From Astragalus membranaceus (taxonomy: Eukaryota > Streptophyta > Magnoliopsida > Fabales > Fabaceae), in assembly GCA_039519185.1 (NCBI GenBank), contig CM076847.1, positions 51,963,708-52,027,707 of the forward strand: a stretch of DNA of 64,000 nt. The letters are read 5' to 3'. This document shows, in pieces, positions 22,122 to 34,130 of the stretch (position 1 is the stretch's first letter; the number at the start of each line of letters is the position of its first letter). Under the pieces are notes generated by a model. That model was not told the DNA's origin. It saw nothing but the letters and a program-made list of their open reading frames with translations, and made no database searches. A program made the position numbers and the translations under genes.

Positions 22122-22848
22122 TGATAAACTCCTAATAAGTGTATTTTTAGAGATATTTTTTAGTCATTTATAGAACAATAATTATCACTTAAATAGATTA
22201 TTAACTTAATTTGTTTCATATTTGAGAGGAGAGAATCAAACATAAAAAAAAGCCATTTTAAGCCTATTTATATATGGGCTGATTGTTGAATTGTGGAGAA
22301 TTAAAATGTGGCCCAATTGTTGAGAGTGAAGCCCACAATATAAATTAAAAAGAAAAGAAAGCTTGGGCAATTGAAGGAAAGGAATGTAGACAACAAGTCA
22401 ATTAAAAAGGTATTTATATAAATTACTAAAAGAACAGTGGAAGGAGGAGATATAGCCGCACAACAACGAGAACGGCAGAACACAAAAGCCAAGAACAGTA
22501 GCCGCGCACGCAACAGTAGCACCGGCTTGGAGAGAGGGAGTTTTGGGTACCCGTTCTTGACACCGTGAGAGAGCTCTGGAGCAGAAAAAGGAGACTAAAA
22601 TTTCAGGATCAGAAATTTCTCTATTCCGGGTTATTTTTATCTCTGTAATTTATGACTCCTAATTTTATTTTATTGTTCTCGAACACTATGGATAGCTAAA
22701 TCCTCTTCTAGGGTCTTAGGTGGATCTTGCATGTTTAGAGACCTTTTTATGTTCTAATTTCTGGTTTGAATTCCTATTTTTATTTTAATTAATATTGTCC
22801 TATTGTTTTTATCACATGATTAGGATTAGCTACCCTTTGCATGTTTAT
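22122..22848 (+). repeat. 5' LTR of the non-autonomous Athila-like element, first segment
   Basis: Matches the start of the 3' LTR (34131-34858) with a few substitutions. It is interrupted at 22848 by the Tekay-like element 22849-30669. The last 75 bp (22774-22848) reappear at 30766-30840. Confidence 0.9.
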
Positions 22849-25413
22849 TGTAACACCCTAAATATTTAATTAAATTGTTTAATTAAGTATTTAGGAATTT
22901 AAATTAATTTAGTGGATATAATTTAATTATTAGAAATTATATTAAAATGTGTAGGGGGTATTAGAAGATGGAGGTGCCAAATTAGATGGACTTGGGCTTA
23001 AGTGAGAAGCCCAAGCCCATGAATCAATCATATGCGAAGTGGTGCCTAGGGGTTAGGGTTCTTTGGTGATCATTTGCGAAAAAAATTGAGAATAGAGAAG
23101 AGGAGAGAAAGAGGGCACCGCGGAGAGTAGAGGAAGGGAGGAGGAAGGCGCAAGCTTCAAGGAGAAGAGAAGGACGTGATTCCGTTGCCGTGGTTCCGTT
23201 CAGGATCGTCTCGGGGGCGCCTATTCTTCAACTTCGAGGTTAGGGGAGCTCTATCATTCTATTTAATAAATTATATGATGGGTCCTAGATCTAAGGTTTC
23301 TGCTAGATCCATGATGTTCTTGACGTTCTTTTGCGTTCTTGATGTTCTTTTGCGTTCTTGATGTTCTTGATGTTAACTTTCATATATATCAATCATGAGT
23401 TTATGCGAATTGATTTATTGCTTGGTTTTGATCTATGAATTTGCATTATTGGTGGTGTTATGCGTATGTGATGAGAAATATGATGTTGATCTATGCGTTG
23501 ATTTGTTGGGAGTGAAGTCGCACGAGGATTGTAGAGGTTTTGGGCGCCTAGGGCGCCATGATGGTGTTAGTGATGTTGTCTTGTTTAATTTGAGTTTTGA
23601 TAAACTGAGTTTTGATGATTTTGAATGAGAAAAGTGTGTTTTTAGTTGCTGGAAAAATTGAGTTTTTACCCTTTAAAATTTGTTAGGAAACCAGTTTTTA
23701 GTGTTGAAAATTGTGGAACAAATTCTGGGTTGGTTGCTGGATTCTGGGCGCTAAGCGCCTGTGCTGGGCGCTGGGCGCCTGTGTTGTGTGGTGTTGCGCG
23801 TGGGGGCGCGCCTGGGCGCTGGGCGCCTGTGGCGCTGTGTTGCGTGTTGCGTTGTTGCGCCTGGGCGCTAGGCGCCCGTGTCCGTGTTGTGTTGCGCTGT
23901 GTGGCGCGCTGTTGCTCCTGGGCGCATGGCGCCCGTGTTGTGTTGCGTTGTTGTTGCCTGGGCGCTGGGCGCCTGTGCACTTGTTGCCTGGTTGCCTGGG
24001 CGCCTAAGGCGCCTGTTCCCAGGATGTTGCCTAATTTTTCCCAAAATTGTTTTTATCATAACTTTTGACTCAGACGTCCGTTTTGAACGATTCAAAAAGT
24101 GTCGTGAAGCTTTTTACGTTGTCCATCCATGGGTCCAATTTTCAAAATGAAAAATTGTTATTTTCTGATTGTTTGTGGGTGCCCAAGTGGCTGTCCCCGG
24201 TGATCGTCCCAGTGACATTGAAAAATGATATGAAGCTCTTTAAAAATCCCTTTTGGTGTATAAACAACGGTTTTAGCGAAGTAATGTCAAAAATGATGAT
24301 TTTGACGATGATGCCTTCGGGGCTAGTTAAATGACTGTTTCGCCCCTAGTGGCAATTATTATTATTTATGACGTGTAAAAGACTGTTTTGCCCCTAGTGG
24401 CCAAAGTTGTAGATAATGATGTGTAAATGACGAGGATGCCCTTGGGGGTTAGTCAAATGACGTTTTTGCCCTCAGTGGTTATCGTTTGAGTTGATTTGAT
24501 GTTTATGTGCGAGTGACGATGAAAAACCAGTGACGTTTGGGGCCCGAAGGGCTAAGTGATGTTAAGGTCTAAATGGCCAAGTGACGTTGTGTGATGATTA
24601 TGAACTGGGCAGGTGCTGTGCTCCGTGCGGGCAAACCGGTAAGTGACGGGTCACATTGTTGACTATGATTTGAGTAATTGTGTGATTGTGTGTTGTAAGT
24701 GGTGCATGTCATAGTGTCTCATGCCCATATGCATAAAACCAGTGACGTTTTGAGGCCTGAGTGGCTAAGTGATGATGAGGCCTGAGTGGCTAAGCGACGT
24801 TTTGTGAAAAGGTACCTCATGCATATGCCCGCGAGTGGGTTGCATTTTCATAAGTCTACACGACATGAGATGAGTGATTGTAAATGATGTGAATGATGAC
24901 TGTGATGTGGATGTTTAGTGTATTGGATGCAGATTGTTCTAGTGCGTAGCCTATGATTAGTCCTTATCATATTTTCTATTATATAGACTGAAATGATGCT
25001 CACCCTTTCCTGTTTGAATGTTGCCCTCGTGTTGGTAACGTGCAGGTGATTCCCAGTGAAGGTTTTAGCTTCACTTCTTGAGTCGAGTCGTCATGCTCTG
25101 ATATGTAACACTAGGGAGGGGAAAGAATGTTGTTTAAGTTATTGTGACTGTTGTGGTTATTGGACTTTAGTATTGCAAGCCTGGCATAGTTGTAATGCCT
25201 TTTATGATTAAACTGTTGGATTTTGGATGCGAAGTTGTAATTTAATTGATAAATGACGTTTTAAAGTTATTATGAGACTGTTTTCGAAAAGCGAGTTATT
25301 TGAAGCGTGACGTTTAACGAAGTAAGTGTGACATCCCTTGTGGTGTAATTAAATTTTTGAAAACTCTGATATTTTTATTAAATAAAATTACCGGGTAGAA
25401 AAGGGGTGTTACA
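22849..25413 (+). repeat. 5' LTR of the coding-free Tekay-like element
   Basis: TGTAACACCC to GGGTGTTACA. It contains a GA-rich leader, a splice-donor-like CGAG/GTTAGG at 23239, GGCGCC-type palindrome arrays (23555-23570, 23745-24020) and the ATAACTTTTGA motif (about 24057). A run of 'GTGACG/AAGTGAC' phrases lies between about 24480 and 24810, and an acceptor-like TGCAG at 25045. The Ala/Arg/Gly/Cys-rich ORFs over the arrays (23646-24150 and shadows) are repeat translations, not proteins. Confidence 0.9.
23745..24022. repeat. GC-palindrome array (GGGCGCTGGGCGCC units)
   Basis: About seven GGGCGC-N2/4-GCGCC units separated by TGT/GTTGCG-rich spacers. The copy in the 3' LTR (29000-29277) has the same order with single changes. 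The unit matches the type seen at 58908-59345 in the related LTR. Confidence 0.85.
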
Positions 25414-28103
25414 TAGTGGTATCAGAGCAGTTCGGTCTGTCCGGCCAAGTTGTCCAGTGTCGAGTCTAGCTATCTCTCGAGTCTTGGTACTCGTTCTAAC
25501 CATAATTTGTGTTGCAGTGATTAGCTAAATTGGTCAGACGGTATGACTGCTATTGTTGTTACTGGCGCTGCTTAGTGTCTTATTGCTGCTAGGTGTGTGT
25601 TTACTCTGAGTACTTTGTGTATGACTGTAATGTGTTGCTTGGTGTGTTTTCTGTGTCTCTCGTCGATTTTCGACGAAGACTTTGTGGTGAATTTTGTTTG
25701 TTTGCCGTTGGGTGTTTTTAGTATTGTTGTGATTTGATGAGTAGGTGTAAAATTGACGAGGAATTGAGTACATTGTGACGTTGATGTTGTCACATGTAAT
25801 TTCGTGCCTTAATGTTTGATGATGATTGAGGTTGAATTAAGGTGAGGAGTATGATGTGTTATAAATTTTAATAATTAATTTGTATGTTTTGACGTGTGAA
25901 TACAATGAGTTGAGACGTTTTAAAAAGAAAATTAAATGTTTCGAAAGTATGTATTCTATACATCCCCACGGGTGTATAGGCGCCAAATTCTAATTGTGTG
26001 TATGTGTTGCTGTTTTGTTTTAAAAATAAATAGTGTACTGTTTTTACACTGTTTCGAGTTGCCGTTTTGTTTGGAAACAATGGTGTGTTGTTTTTACATT
26101 GTGTAAAGTGCTGGTTGTTTGTGAAAATAATAGTAAGCTGTTTTTTTTATGTTGAGAAGGTGTTGCCGCTTCATTGTTTAAATTAGATACATGAGCTACT
26201 GTATTTACAAGTAAATGGGTTGCTGTTATTCACTCGGTTTTGCATGCTGTTTCTATGCGCAGTTTTGTTTTAAGCGCTGTTTTTGTAGGTGCTGTTTTTC
26301 CTCAGCTTAAAATGTGATGTTTTCTCCATTTGAAATGTGGTATTTTCTAAAAGGAAAGAGTGTATTTTTTTCTAAAATATAAAGTGATGATTAAATTGAA
26401 TCGAATTGAATTGAATTGATAATGGTTCGTAGAGTTGATAATTGGATCTGATGTTTTCAAAGAAATCAAAGTTACAATTGTATTTAAAATAAATGGTGTG
26501 CTGTTTGACAGTGTTTCAGGTCGCTGTTCTATTTTTTTTAAATGAATAGTGTGCTGTCTTATATTGTTCAAAGTTGTTATCTTGCTTTTTAAAATGAGAG
26601 GGGGCTGTTTTTATGCTGTGAAGAGTTGCTGTCTTGCTGTTTTTCAAAATAAAATGCTGCTGTTTGCTACATAAGAATGCGGCGGTTTGCTTAAAAATGA
26701 GTTGCTGTGTTGCGGTTTATTTCTATGAAATGAGTTGCTGTTTTTATGAAATAATCGTATTGCTGTTTTACGAAAATGAAGCGCTATTTTTATGTTGTAA
26801 ACGTGCTGTTTCCACTGCCGTTGCGCGCTAAAAAGAAGTATTATTTTCACTCCGTGTTTTGCTGTTGTTGCGCGCTAAAAGACCACTGTTTACACCTTAT
26901 TGTTGTTGTTGTTATTCTTGGTCTTGCTGTTGCCGTTTTACTCAAATAATGTGGTTGTTTTCACACTGTTTTGTTTTGAGATTACTAGTGTGCCATTTTT
27001 ATGTCGTTAATGTTGCCGTATTTGCTGCTGTTTTCGCACATTAAAGTGTACTGTTCTCTACAATCTAGAGTGTTGTTTTCTTCGACTTAAATGTGATGTT
27101 CACTCAAATATAACGTGTTGTTCTCTTAATAATTTAAAGTGCCGAGTTCTTAAAATTAAAATGATGTTTTCTTGAATCAAGTGGGCCGTTTCGTAAATTT
27201 TAAAAAGGGCTGTCTTCCTATTTTCTTTAGTACTGTTACTGTATTGTGAGAAGTTGCTGTCTCGATTTTTTTTTATTATGTATTATTTTATTTTTATGTG
27301 CTGTTTGGTCCCTATGTACGTTGACTTAGTCCTTTATTGACAAAGGAGTCGCGTAATTAATTGTGATTGATGTGATTGATGTGATTGATGTGGTGTGTGC
27401 TTCACTTTGGTGAAATTATGATGTGTTGTTGTTGAGTCGGTCCTATGAAGGACCTAGGGGAGAAATGGGAGTTGAGGAACTCTCAGCGCAAAGATGTCGT
27501 AGTTGGTGTTGTCACTTTCGTTGAAGTACTTTAATGGGTGTCTCGCCAATTTCAAGTGAATGGGTGTTGTAGTCGTAGCTAAGTTCGATCATAGTGTGAG
27601 AGGACCAAAGAAACAAGAAGAGATGAAGGTTAGGTGTGTAGGGTGACATGAGAGCCGAGATGTGGTTACCTGACTATAAGTGGGTCGAACTGAATGGGAG
27701 TCGACGTGTGGTGTTGTCGAATTGTATTGAAATCGAAGTATAAGTGGGACGAAGTGCAGTGTTGCAGCGTTATCAATGTATGTAGAAGCTAGTGTAGTTG
27801 AAGCATAAAGTGCCTAAGTGCAGCGTATGGGTGGCAAGGAGAATGATGGAGAACCGAAGTAGATGTAACCGAGGTAGTTGTAGAGGTGAGTGATGATGAG
27901 GTGTGGTTGCCTAAGTGAAGTGTCACGGTGTTTGAGTAGTTGAGTGTGACTTTGATGACCTTCAGATTAGAACATCTAATTAAGAGTAACAATGTGGAGA
28001 AGGGTGATGGACGGGGATGGTTGGAAGTGACAAGAAGATTGGGTTTCGTTTCGTGAGTTGGAGTAAATTTTCGAGGACGAAAATATTCTAAGTGGGGGAG
28101 AGT
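25414..28103 (+). other. Non-coding internal region of the coding-free element
   Basis: It starts with the initiator-Met-type PBS (TGGTATCAGAGCAG, 25418-25431). About 25980-27310 is a long imperfect array of TTGCTGTTTT words alternating with A/T-rich spacers such as AAAATAAATAGTGTGCTG. The last 700 bp carry a purine-rich, gene-like but stop-filled sequence and a CGAGGACGAAAATATTC phrase resembling the region after pol in Tekay-type elements. The polypurine tract AGTGGGGGAGAGT (28091-28103) precedes the 3' LTR. No ORF above about 75 codons is credible. Confidence 0.75.
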
Positions 28104-30669
28104 TGTAACACCCTAAATATTTAATTAAATTGTTTAATTAAGTATTTAGGAATTTAAATTAATTAAGTGGATATAATTTAATTATTAGAAATTATATTAA
28201 AATGTGTAGGGGGTATTAGAAGATGGAGGTGCCAAATTAGATGGACTTGGGCTTAAGTGAGAAGCCCAAGCCCATGAATCAATCATATGCGAAGTGGTGC
28301 CTAGGGGTTAGGGTTCTTTGGTGATCATTTGCGAAAAAAATTGAGAATAGAGAAGAGGAGAGAAAGAGGGCGCCGCGGAGAGTAGAGGAAGGGAGGAGGA
28401 AGGCGCAAGCTTCAAGGAGAAGAGAAGGACGTGATTCCGTTGCCGTGGTTCCGTTCAGGATCGTCTCGGGGGCGCCTATTCTTCAACTTCGAGGTTAGGG
28501 GAGCTCTATCATTCTATTTAATAAATTATATGATGGGTCCTAGATCTAAGGTTTGTACTAGATCCATGATGTTCTTGACGTTCTTTTGCGTTCTTGATGT
28601 TCTTTTGCGTTCTTGATGTTCTTGATGTTAACTTTCATATATATCAATCATGAGTTTATGCGAATTGATTTATTGCTTGGTTTTGATCTATGAATTTGCA
28701 TTATTGGTGGTGTTATGCGTATGTGATGAGAAATATGATGTTGATCTATGCGTTGATTTGTTGGGAGTGAAGTCGCACGAGGATTGTAGAGGTTTTGGGC
28801 GCCTAGGGCGCCATGATGGTGTTAGTGATGTTGTCTTGTTTAATTTGAGTTTTGATAAACTGAGTTTTGATGATTTTGAATGAGAAAAGTGTGTTTTTAG
28901 TTGCTGGAAAAATTGAGTTTTTACCCTTTAAAATTTGTTAGGAAACCAGTTTTTAGTGTTGAAAATTGTGGAACAAATTCTGGGTTGGTTGCTGGATTCT
29001 GGGCGCGAAGCGCCTGTGCTGGGCGCTGGGCGCCTGTGCTGTGTGGTGTTGCGCGTGGGGGCGCGCCTGGGCGCTGGGCGCCTGTGGCGCTGTGTTGCGT
29101 GTTGCGTTGTTGCGCCTGGGCGCTAGGCGCCCGGTGTCCGTGTTGTGTTGCGCTGTGTGGCGCGCTGTTGCTCCTGGGCGCATGGCGCCCGTGTTGTGTT
29201 GCGTTGTTGTTGCCTGGGCGCTGGGCGCCTGTGCACTTGTTGCCTGGTTGCCTGGGCGCCTAAGGCGCCTGTTCCCAGGATGTTGCCTAATTTTTCCCAA
29301 AATTGTTTTTATCATAACTTTTGACTCAGACGTCCGTTTTAAACGATTCAAAAAGTGTCGTGAAGCTTTTTACGTTGTCCATCCATGGGTCCAATTTTCA
29401 AAATGAAAAATTGTTATTTTCTGATTGTTTGTGGGTGCCCAAGTGGCTGTCCCCGGTGATCGTCCCAGTGACATTGAAAAATGATATGAAGCTCTTTAAA
29501 AATCCCTTTTGGTGTATAAACAACGGTTTTAGCGAAGTAATGTCAAAAATGATGATTTTGACGATGATGCCTTCGGGGCTAGTTAAATGACTGTTTCGCC
29601 CCTAGTGGCAATTATTATTATTTATGACGTGTAAAAGACTGTTTTGCCCCTAGTGGCCAAAGTTGTAGATAATGATGTGTAAATGACGAGGATGCCCTTG
29701 GGGGTTAGTCAAATGACGTTTTTGCCCTCAGTGGTTATCGTTTGAGTTGATTTGATGTTTATGTGCGAGTGACGATGAAAAACCAGTGACGTTTGGGGCC
29801 CGAAGGGCTAAGTGATGTTAAGGTCTAAATGGCCAAGTGACGTTGTGTGATGATTATGAACTGGGCAGGTGCTGTGCTCCGTGCGGGCAAACCGGTAAGT
29901 GACGGGTCACATTGTTGACTATGATTTGAGTAATTGTGTGATTGTGTGTTGTAAGTGGTGCATGTCATAGTGTCTCATGCCCATATGCATAAAACCAGTG
30001 ACGTTTTGAGGCCTGAGTGGCTAAGTGATGATGAGGCCTGAGTGGCTAAGCGACGTTTTGTGAAAAGGTACCTCATGCATATGCCCGCGAGTGGGTTGCA
30101 TTTTCATAAGTCTACACGACATGAGATGAGTGATTGTAAATGATGTGAATGATGACTGTGATGTGGATGTTTAGTGTATTGGATGCTGATTGTTCTAGTG
30201 CGTAGCCTATGATTAGTCCTTATCATATTTTCTATTATATAGACTGAAATGATGCTCACCCTTTCCTGTTTGAATGTTGCCCTCGTGTTGGTAACGTGCA
30301 GGTGATTCCCAGTGAAGGTTTTAGCTTCACTTCTTGAGTCGAGTCGTCATGCTCTGATATGTAACACTAGGGAGGGGAAAGAATGTTGTTTAAGTTATTG
30401 TGACTGTTGTGGTTATTGGACTTTAGTATTGCAAGCCTGGCATAGTTGTAATGCCTTTTATGATTAAACTGTTGGATTTTGGATGCAAAGTTGTAATTTA
30501 ATTGATAAATGACATTTTAAAGTTATTATGAGACTGTTTTCGAAAAGCGAGTTATTTGAAGCGTGACGTTTAACGAAGTAAGTGTGACATCCCTTGTGGT
30601 GTAATTAAATTTTTGAAAACTCTGATATTTTTATTAAATAAAATTACCGGGTAGAAAAGGGGTGTTACA
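28104..30669 (+). repeat. 3' LTR of the coding-free Tekay-like element
   Basis: Copy of 22849-25413 with one 1-bp indel (near 29132) and scattered substitutions (for example near 28165, 28371, 28556 and 29007). The few differences suggest a fairly recent insertion. Confidence 0.9.
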
Positions 30670-30765
30670 GCGCGCTCAATTGGTAGTGGGAAGGGGGTTT
30701 AACTTGCACTTATGCCTCAGGTGCAAGGTTCGATTCCCACGGAAGGCAAAAACTCTACAAGAGGG
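30670..30765 (+). repeat. tRNA-like / SINE-head-like fragment
   Basis: A 96-bp stretch almost equal to the inner part of the right arm of the palindrome at 56329-56638. It holds a tRNA A-box-like GCGCTCAATTGG and a perfect B-box-like GGTTCGATTCC about 55 bp further on, so it resembles the head of a tRNA-derived SINE or an RNA polymerase III promoter. It sits exactly between an LTR end and the second copy of a 75-bp target repeat. No tRNA fold with an anticodon is clear, so this is not called a tRNA gene. Confidence 0.6.
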
Positions 30766-31365
30766 CTATTTTTATTTTAATTAATATTGTCCTATTGTTT
30801 TTATCACATGATTAGGATTAGCTACCCTTTGCATCTTTATAATCAATTAGTTGATCAGCGACCGTACTGCAATTAGTTGGTGGACCTATAGGATAATTGA
30901 GACTATAATTAATGCATGACCAAACGTTGATTTAGTCTTCCAATCATTCAACCTTTTTGCTCTTTATGCTTTTCCTGAATTTAAATTCTTGCATGACCAA
31001 ACGAGGGTTAATTTAGGAAAAAGAATATTAATCGCGAATGACCAAACGGATTAATAGTTTTAGTAAAGGGATTGGTAATTAAATAAAATAAAGGAATTCA
31101 AGTAGGAATTAGACATAGGGGAATCGAAGCTTGCAAGTGAAACCGTGACCCTAGACCTCTCTCCATTTATTAAATCTAGTATTTTAATTCTAGTTATTTA
31201 GTTATTTCTATTTTGTTTCTATAATCATCAAACTATTGGTTCGTCTAAACAATAAATAATCTCGACTAGTTTGGTACTTGTTAATTAGTCCCTGTGGATA
31301 CGATAATCTTTTATACTACTTCTGCGAAAGAGTACACTTGCTCTAAGTGTGTTTTTAACGCAACA
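30766..31365 (+). repeat. 5' LTR of the non-autonomous Athila-like element, second segment
   Basis: It starts with a 75-bp repeat (30766-30840) of the sequence that ends the first segment (22774-22848, one mismatch), then continues to the LTR end AACGCAACA at 31365. Compared with the 3' LTR, the 75 bp are present twice in total. Confidence 0.85.
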
Positions 31366-31370
31366 AGTTT

Positions 31371-31387
31371 TGGCGCCGTTGCCGGGG
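31371..31387 (+). other. Primer binding site, tRNA-Asp type
   Basis: TGGCGCCGTTGCCGGGG, 5 bp after the LTR end. It is of the same kind as the PBS of the surrounding Athila-type element. Confidence 0.8.
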
Positions 31388-31569
31388 ATTAATTTAGCAA
31401 TATTAAACGAAAGAGATTTTTATTGCTTTAGACATTTTTTTTGCTTTAATTTTAAATTTTGTTTTTTTTATCTTATCAAAAAAAATATATATATAAAAAA
31501 AAGAAGTTACTAATACTTTCCCAAGAGACCGCTGCAGTTCACCTTGTTTTGCAGAGAAAAGTCTAAATC

Positions 31570-32518
31570 ATGGTTAAAAGTCTTGGAGACTACATTAGAG
31601 AGGCAGAGGCACAAAGAAATTTAGAGAAGTCATATATGTATATGTCTCAATGCCAGACTCACATTTCTCCTCCTCCTTATGAACCTTATTCAGACTATTG
31701 GGATGACTATGAGCCACCTCCTTATTCCTCCCACTGGGATAATTATGAGTCACTACAAGTGCAAAGGCAAGAGGAGGAAAAGTCGGATGTCAATGAGGTC
31801 TTGGCCAAATTTATGCAGCAGACAAATGAAAAATTTGAAAGATTGGAGGGTGCCATGAACAACAAATTTGAAAGCTTGGAGGGTCAAATCTCAACTCTCA
31901 TTGCTTTGTTATCTCAAGAGGCCCAAGAAACTCCTTCACAAACTAAGTCTACCCAAAATGAAGAAGCTGAGCAATACAAAAAAAGTATTCCTTTGAGAGA
32001 TGAAGGTGTCTCTATGGAATATAATCTGGAAGGAAGAAGCTCTCAAGAAAGATGAGGAGACTCCTACTGAAGGGAGTCAAATCAAAATAGTAGCTCCTAC
32101 TGAAGGGAGTCATATTGAAACAAAAGATCCTACTAAAGGGAGCATTTGTGAGGACAGTGAGAAAGATCCCATGGTTCTAGATTTGGAGAAAGAGGAGAAA
32201 GCGCCCATTTTTGGGCAAATTGTTTTAACCATTGGTGATGCTGTGATTGAGGTTCACCGGGGAAAGGTAACTTTAAGGAGTGGTAAAGAAGATGATGTTA
32301 TTAAAGCTTTAAATTTCAATGAAATTTTTTCTTCTTTAACTTCTCCTTATTTTGATGAAGTGGTTGAAACTAACATTTTTAGTGAATTAAAGATGCAGGA
32401 CCTTTTGGAAAAAAGTTTTATTTTTCAGGATCCTAGCATAATGGTGGATGGAGATAAAATAAAAATTTCACCATCTTTGAAGTTCATCCACCACGTGGAA
32501 AAAGAAATAACAATGTGA
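31570..32518 (+). pseudogene. Gag-like ORF of the non-autonomous Athila-like element, frameshifted
   Basis: The first frame (31570-32055, 161 aa) begins MVKSLGDYIREAEAQRN. It has a Tyr/Pro-rich segment with repeated PPY motifs (about residues 35-60) and a short coiled coil with a near-repeat (NEKFERLEGAMNNKFESLEG). It ends in a stop, while a second frame overlapping from 32000 continues with three TPTEGSQ/APTEGSH-like repeats to 32518, so a frameshift near 32000-32055 is likely. No zinc knuckle, protease or RT is present. The position after the PBS suggests a gag-derived or gag-replacing protein, but I cannot match it to a known domain. Confidence 0.5.
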
Positions 32519-34130
32519 ACCACATAGTTAGAAAGTTAAGAAGGTGTACCGCGTTAGATGTTAAATTTGCTCTTGGAGAGCCACCTGATTAAGCACTAAC
32601 TATCGTCAGGCTCACGACATTAAACAAGCGCTTCGCAGGATGCAACCTGTGTTTTATTTTCAGTTATTTTTATTTTGTTTTGTTTTGTTTTTAGGAATAA
32701 GCTCAGACTACAAGCTCTCTCAGGGAAGTCACTCTTACTCTCTCATTTATTTATTTTTGTGCCAATTTGATATTTTGCATTGAGGACCATGCTTTAGGCT
32801 AGTGTGGGGGAGGAGAGTTTAACTTTGTCAATTCATCTCTATTAATGCATATACCCACTACATGTGTTGATAGCATTTTTTCTGGCTAGTTTTGGATATA
32901 AAAACTGAAAAAATAGAGATTTTGCCTTTAGGGGATCCCATAATTAATTTACTTGACAGACTTGTGTTTAATTGTAACTGTGAGGATGTCCTTAGGAAGC
33001 TGATAATTAGCATTTGTCTCTGTTGAGTACTTTTTGTGAACTAGCTTCTAAATGTGAGATTTGAGCCTTCATAAGGGGTTTGATACTAAATCATAAATTT
33101 TTACCCCTTCTCTTTGTATGAGTGTGTTTCCCAATTTGCTACATTCTAGAATTTGTCTTTTTACCATTTCAAGGCGAAAATTGATATGCATCATGTAAAA
33201 ATATTTGGGGAATGTAGGTATTTTTTTGGCCTCAGAGTTGTTTGTTGAATTTATCCATTAGTTGCCCCTTTGAGCCTATTTGTTATATTTTTTCTTTGGT
33301 ACCCAGATATAATTTTTTCTTTTCTTTGTGGTAACCATTTGAAATTAAATTTGTAGCAACTATTGAAAGTTACAATTTTGTCCTGTATTTTAATTGTCTA
33401 TCTCATCAGGACATAAAAACAAAATAAGAGTGTCTCATATGGTTACAAGTTCCTTTTCCTCCTAAAAAAATGAAATGAAAAAAAAAGGAAAGCAAGAAGG
33501 AGGAAAAGGCACATCAAAAGAATGAAAGAGCCAAAGGGCAAATCCAAAAAAAAAAGTCTTCTCAAGAGCAAAAAGCAAATCAAAAAGAGCTGACTCAATA
33601 GAAAAAGAGTGAAGAAGGAAGTGAAACTAATTTGGAGTTTGGGCAAAAAATTGTAAAATAAATAGGAGCTCCATATTTTGTTTCAAAGGTTACTATTTAT
33701 TTCTTGTTTCTTTTTTTTAGCCCTTTGATTATCCCTTTCTTCTTATTTCCTACCTTGCATGAATTCACCCTGGCCCTATTACAACCCATTAAACCCCATC
33801 TTTTGCATGCATGTGAACTATTTAGTGGAGATTTGGTCAAATTACAAACATATGGTAATGTGCATTTTGTAGAAACTTGAGTGTATATTTCCCTAGTCCC
33901 TAAACACTTAGAGAGATTGTGAGCGAGTGACTTTGTTCACATAAATGTATTCTTCAGGGACATGAGCCTCTAACTGGGCAACCTTTTGACACCTCATATG
34001 TGCTATAATATCTCTGTCATTGTGCTTCTAACTTGGGATTCCTTATGTGGTTGTCTCTATTGCTTGTTTGAAAATTTTATTGAGCCAGGAAATTTGCTTG
34101 AGGACAAGCAATGGTTAAGTGTGGGGGAGC
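32519..34130 (+). other. Non-coding 3' internal region and polypurine tract
   Basis: It begins with TTAAACAAGCGCTTCGCAGG and ATGCAACCTG, the counterpart of the phrase after pol in the Athila-type element (about 20747). A purine-rich block (about 33470-33650) and A/T-rich DNA follow. The end TTGCTTGAGGACAAGCAA followed by AAGTGTGGGGGAGC (34117-34130) is the Athila-type polypurine region next to the 3' LTR. No gene is supported. Confidence 0.65.

Larger units (their letters stand above)
22849..30669 (+). mobile_element. Coding-free Tekay-like LTR element (LARD-like)
   Basis: Two 2.57-kb LTRs (22849-25413 and 28104-30669, about 99% alike by eye) enclose 2690 bp with PBS and polypurine tract but no gag, protease or RT. 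PBS and the following bases (TCGGTCTGTCCGGCCAAG) are shared with the autonomous-type element at 58375, so that family is the likely enzyme source. No 5-bp target duplication is visible: tttat precedes 22849 and gcgcg follows 30669. Confidence 0.88.

Noticed and set aside
23646..24150. Several overlapping Ala/Arg/Gly/Cys-rich ORFs on both strands (also 28901-29406)
   Set aside because: They follow the GC-palindrome array in all frames, have no conserved domain and differ in frame between the two LTR copies because of a 1-bp indel.
30670..30765. Possible functional tRNA gene
   Set aside because: A-box- and B-box-like sequences are present, but no acceptor stem or clear anticodon arm can be formed by eye, and the same sequence lies in a palindromic repeat.
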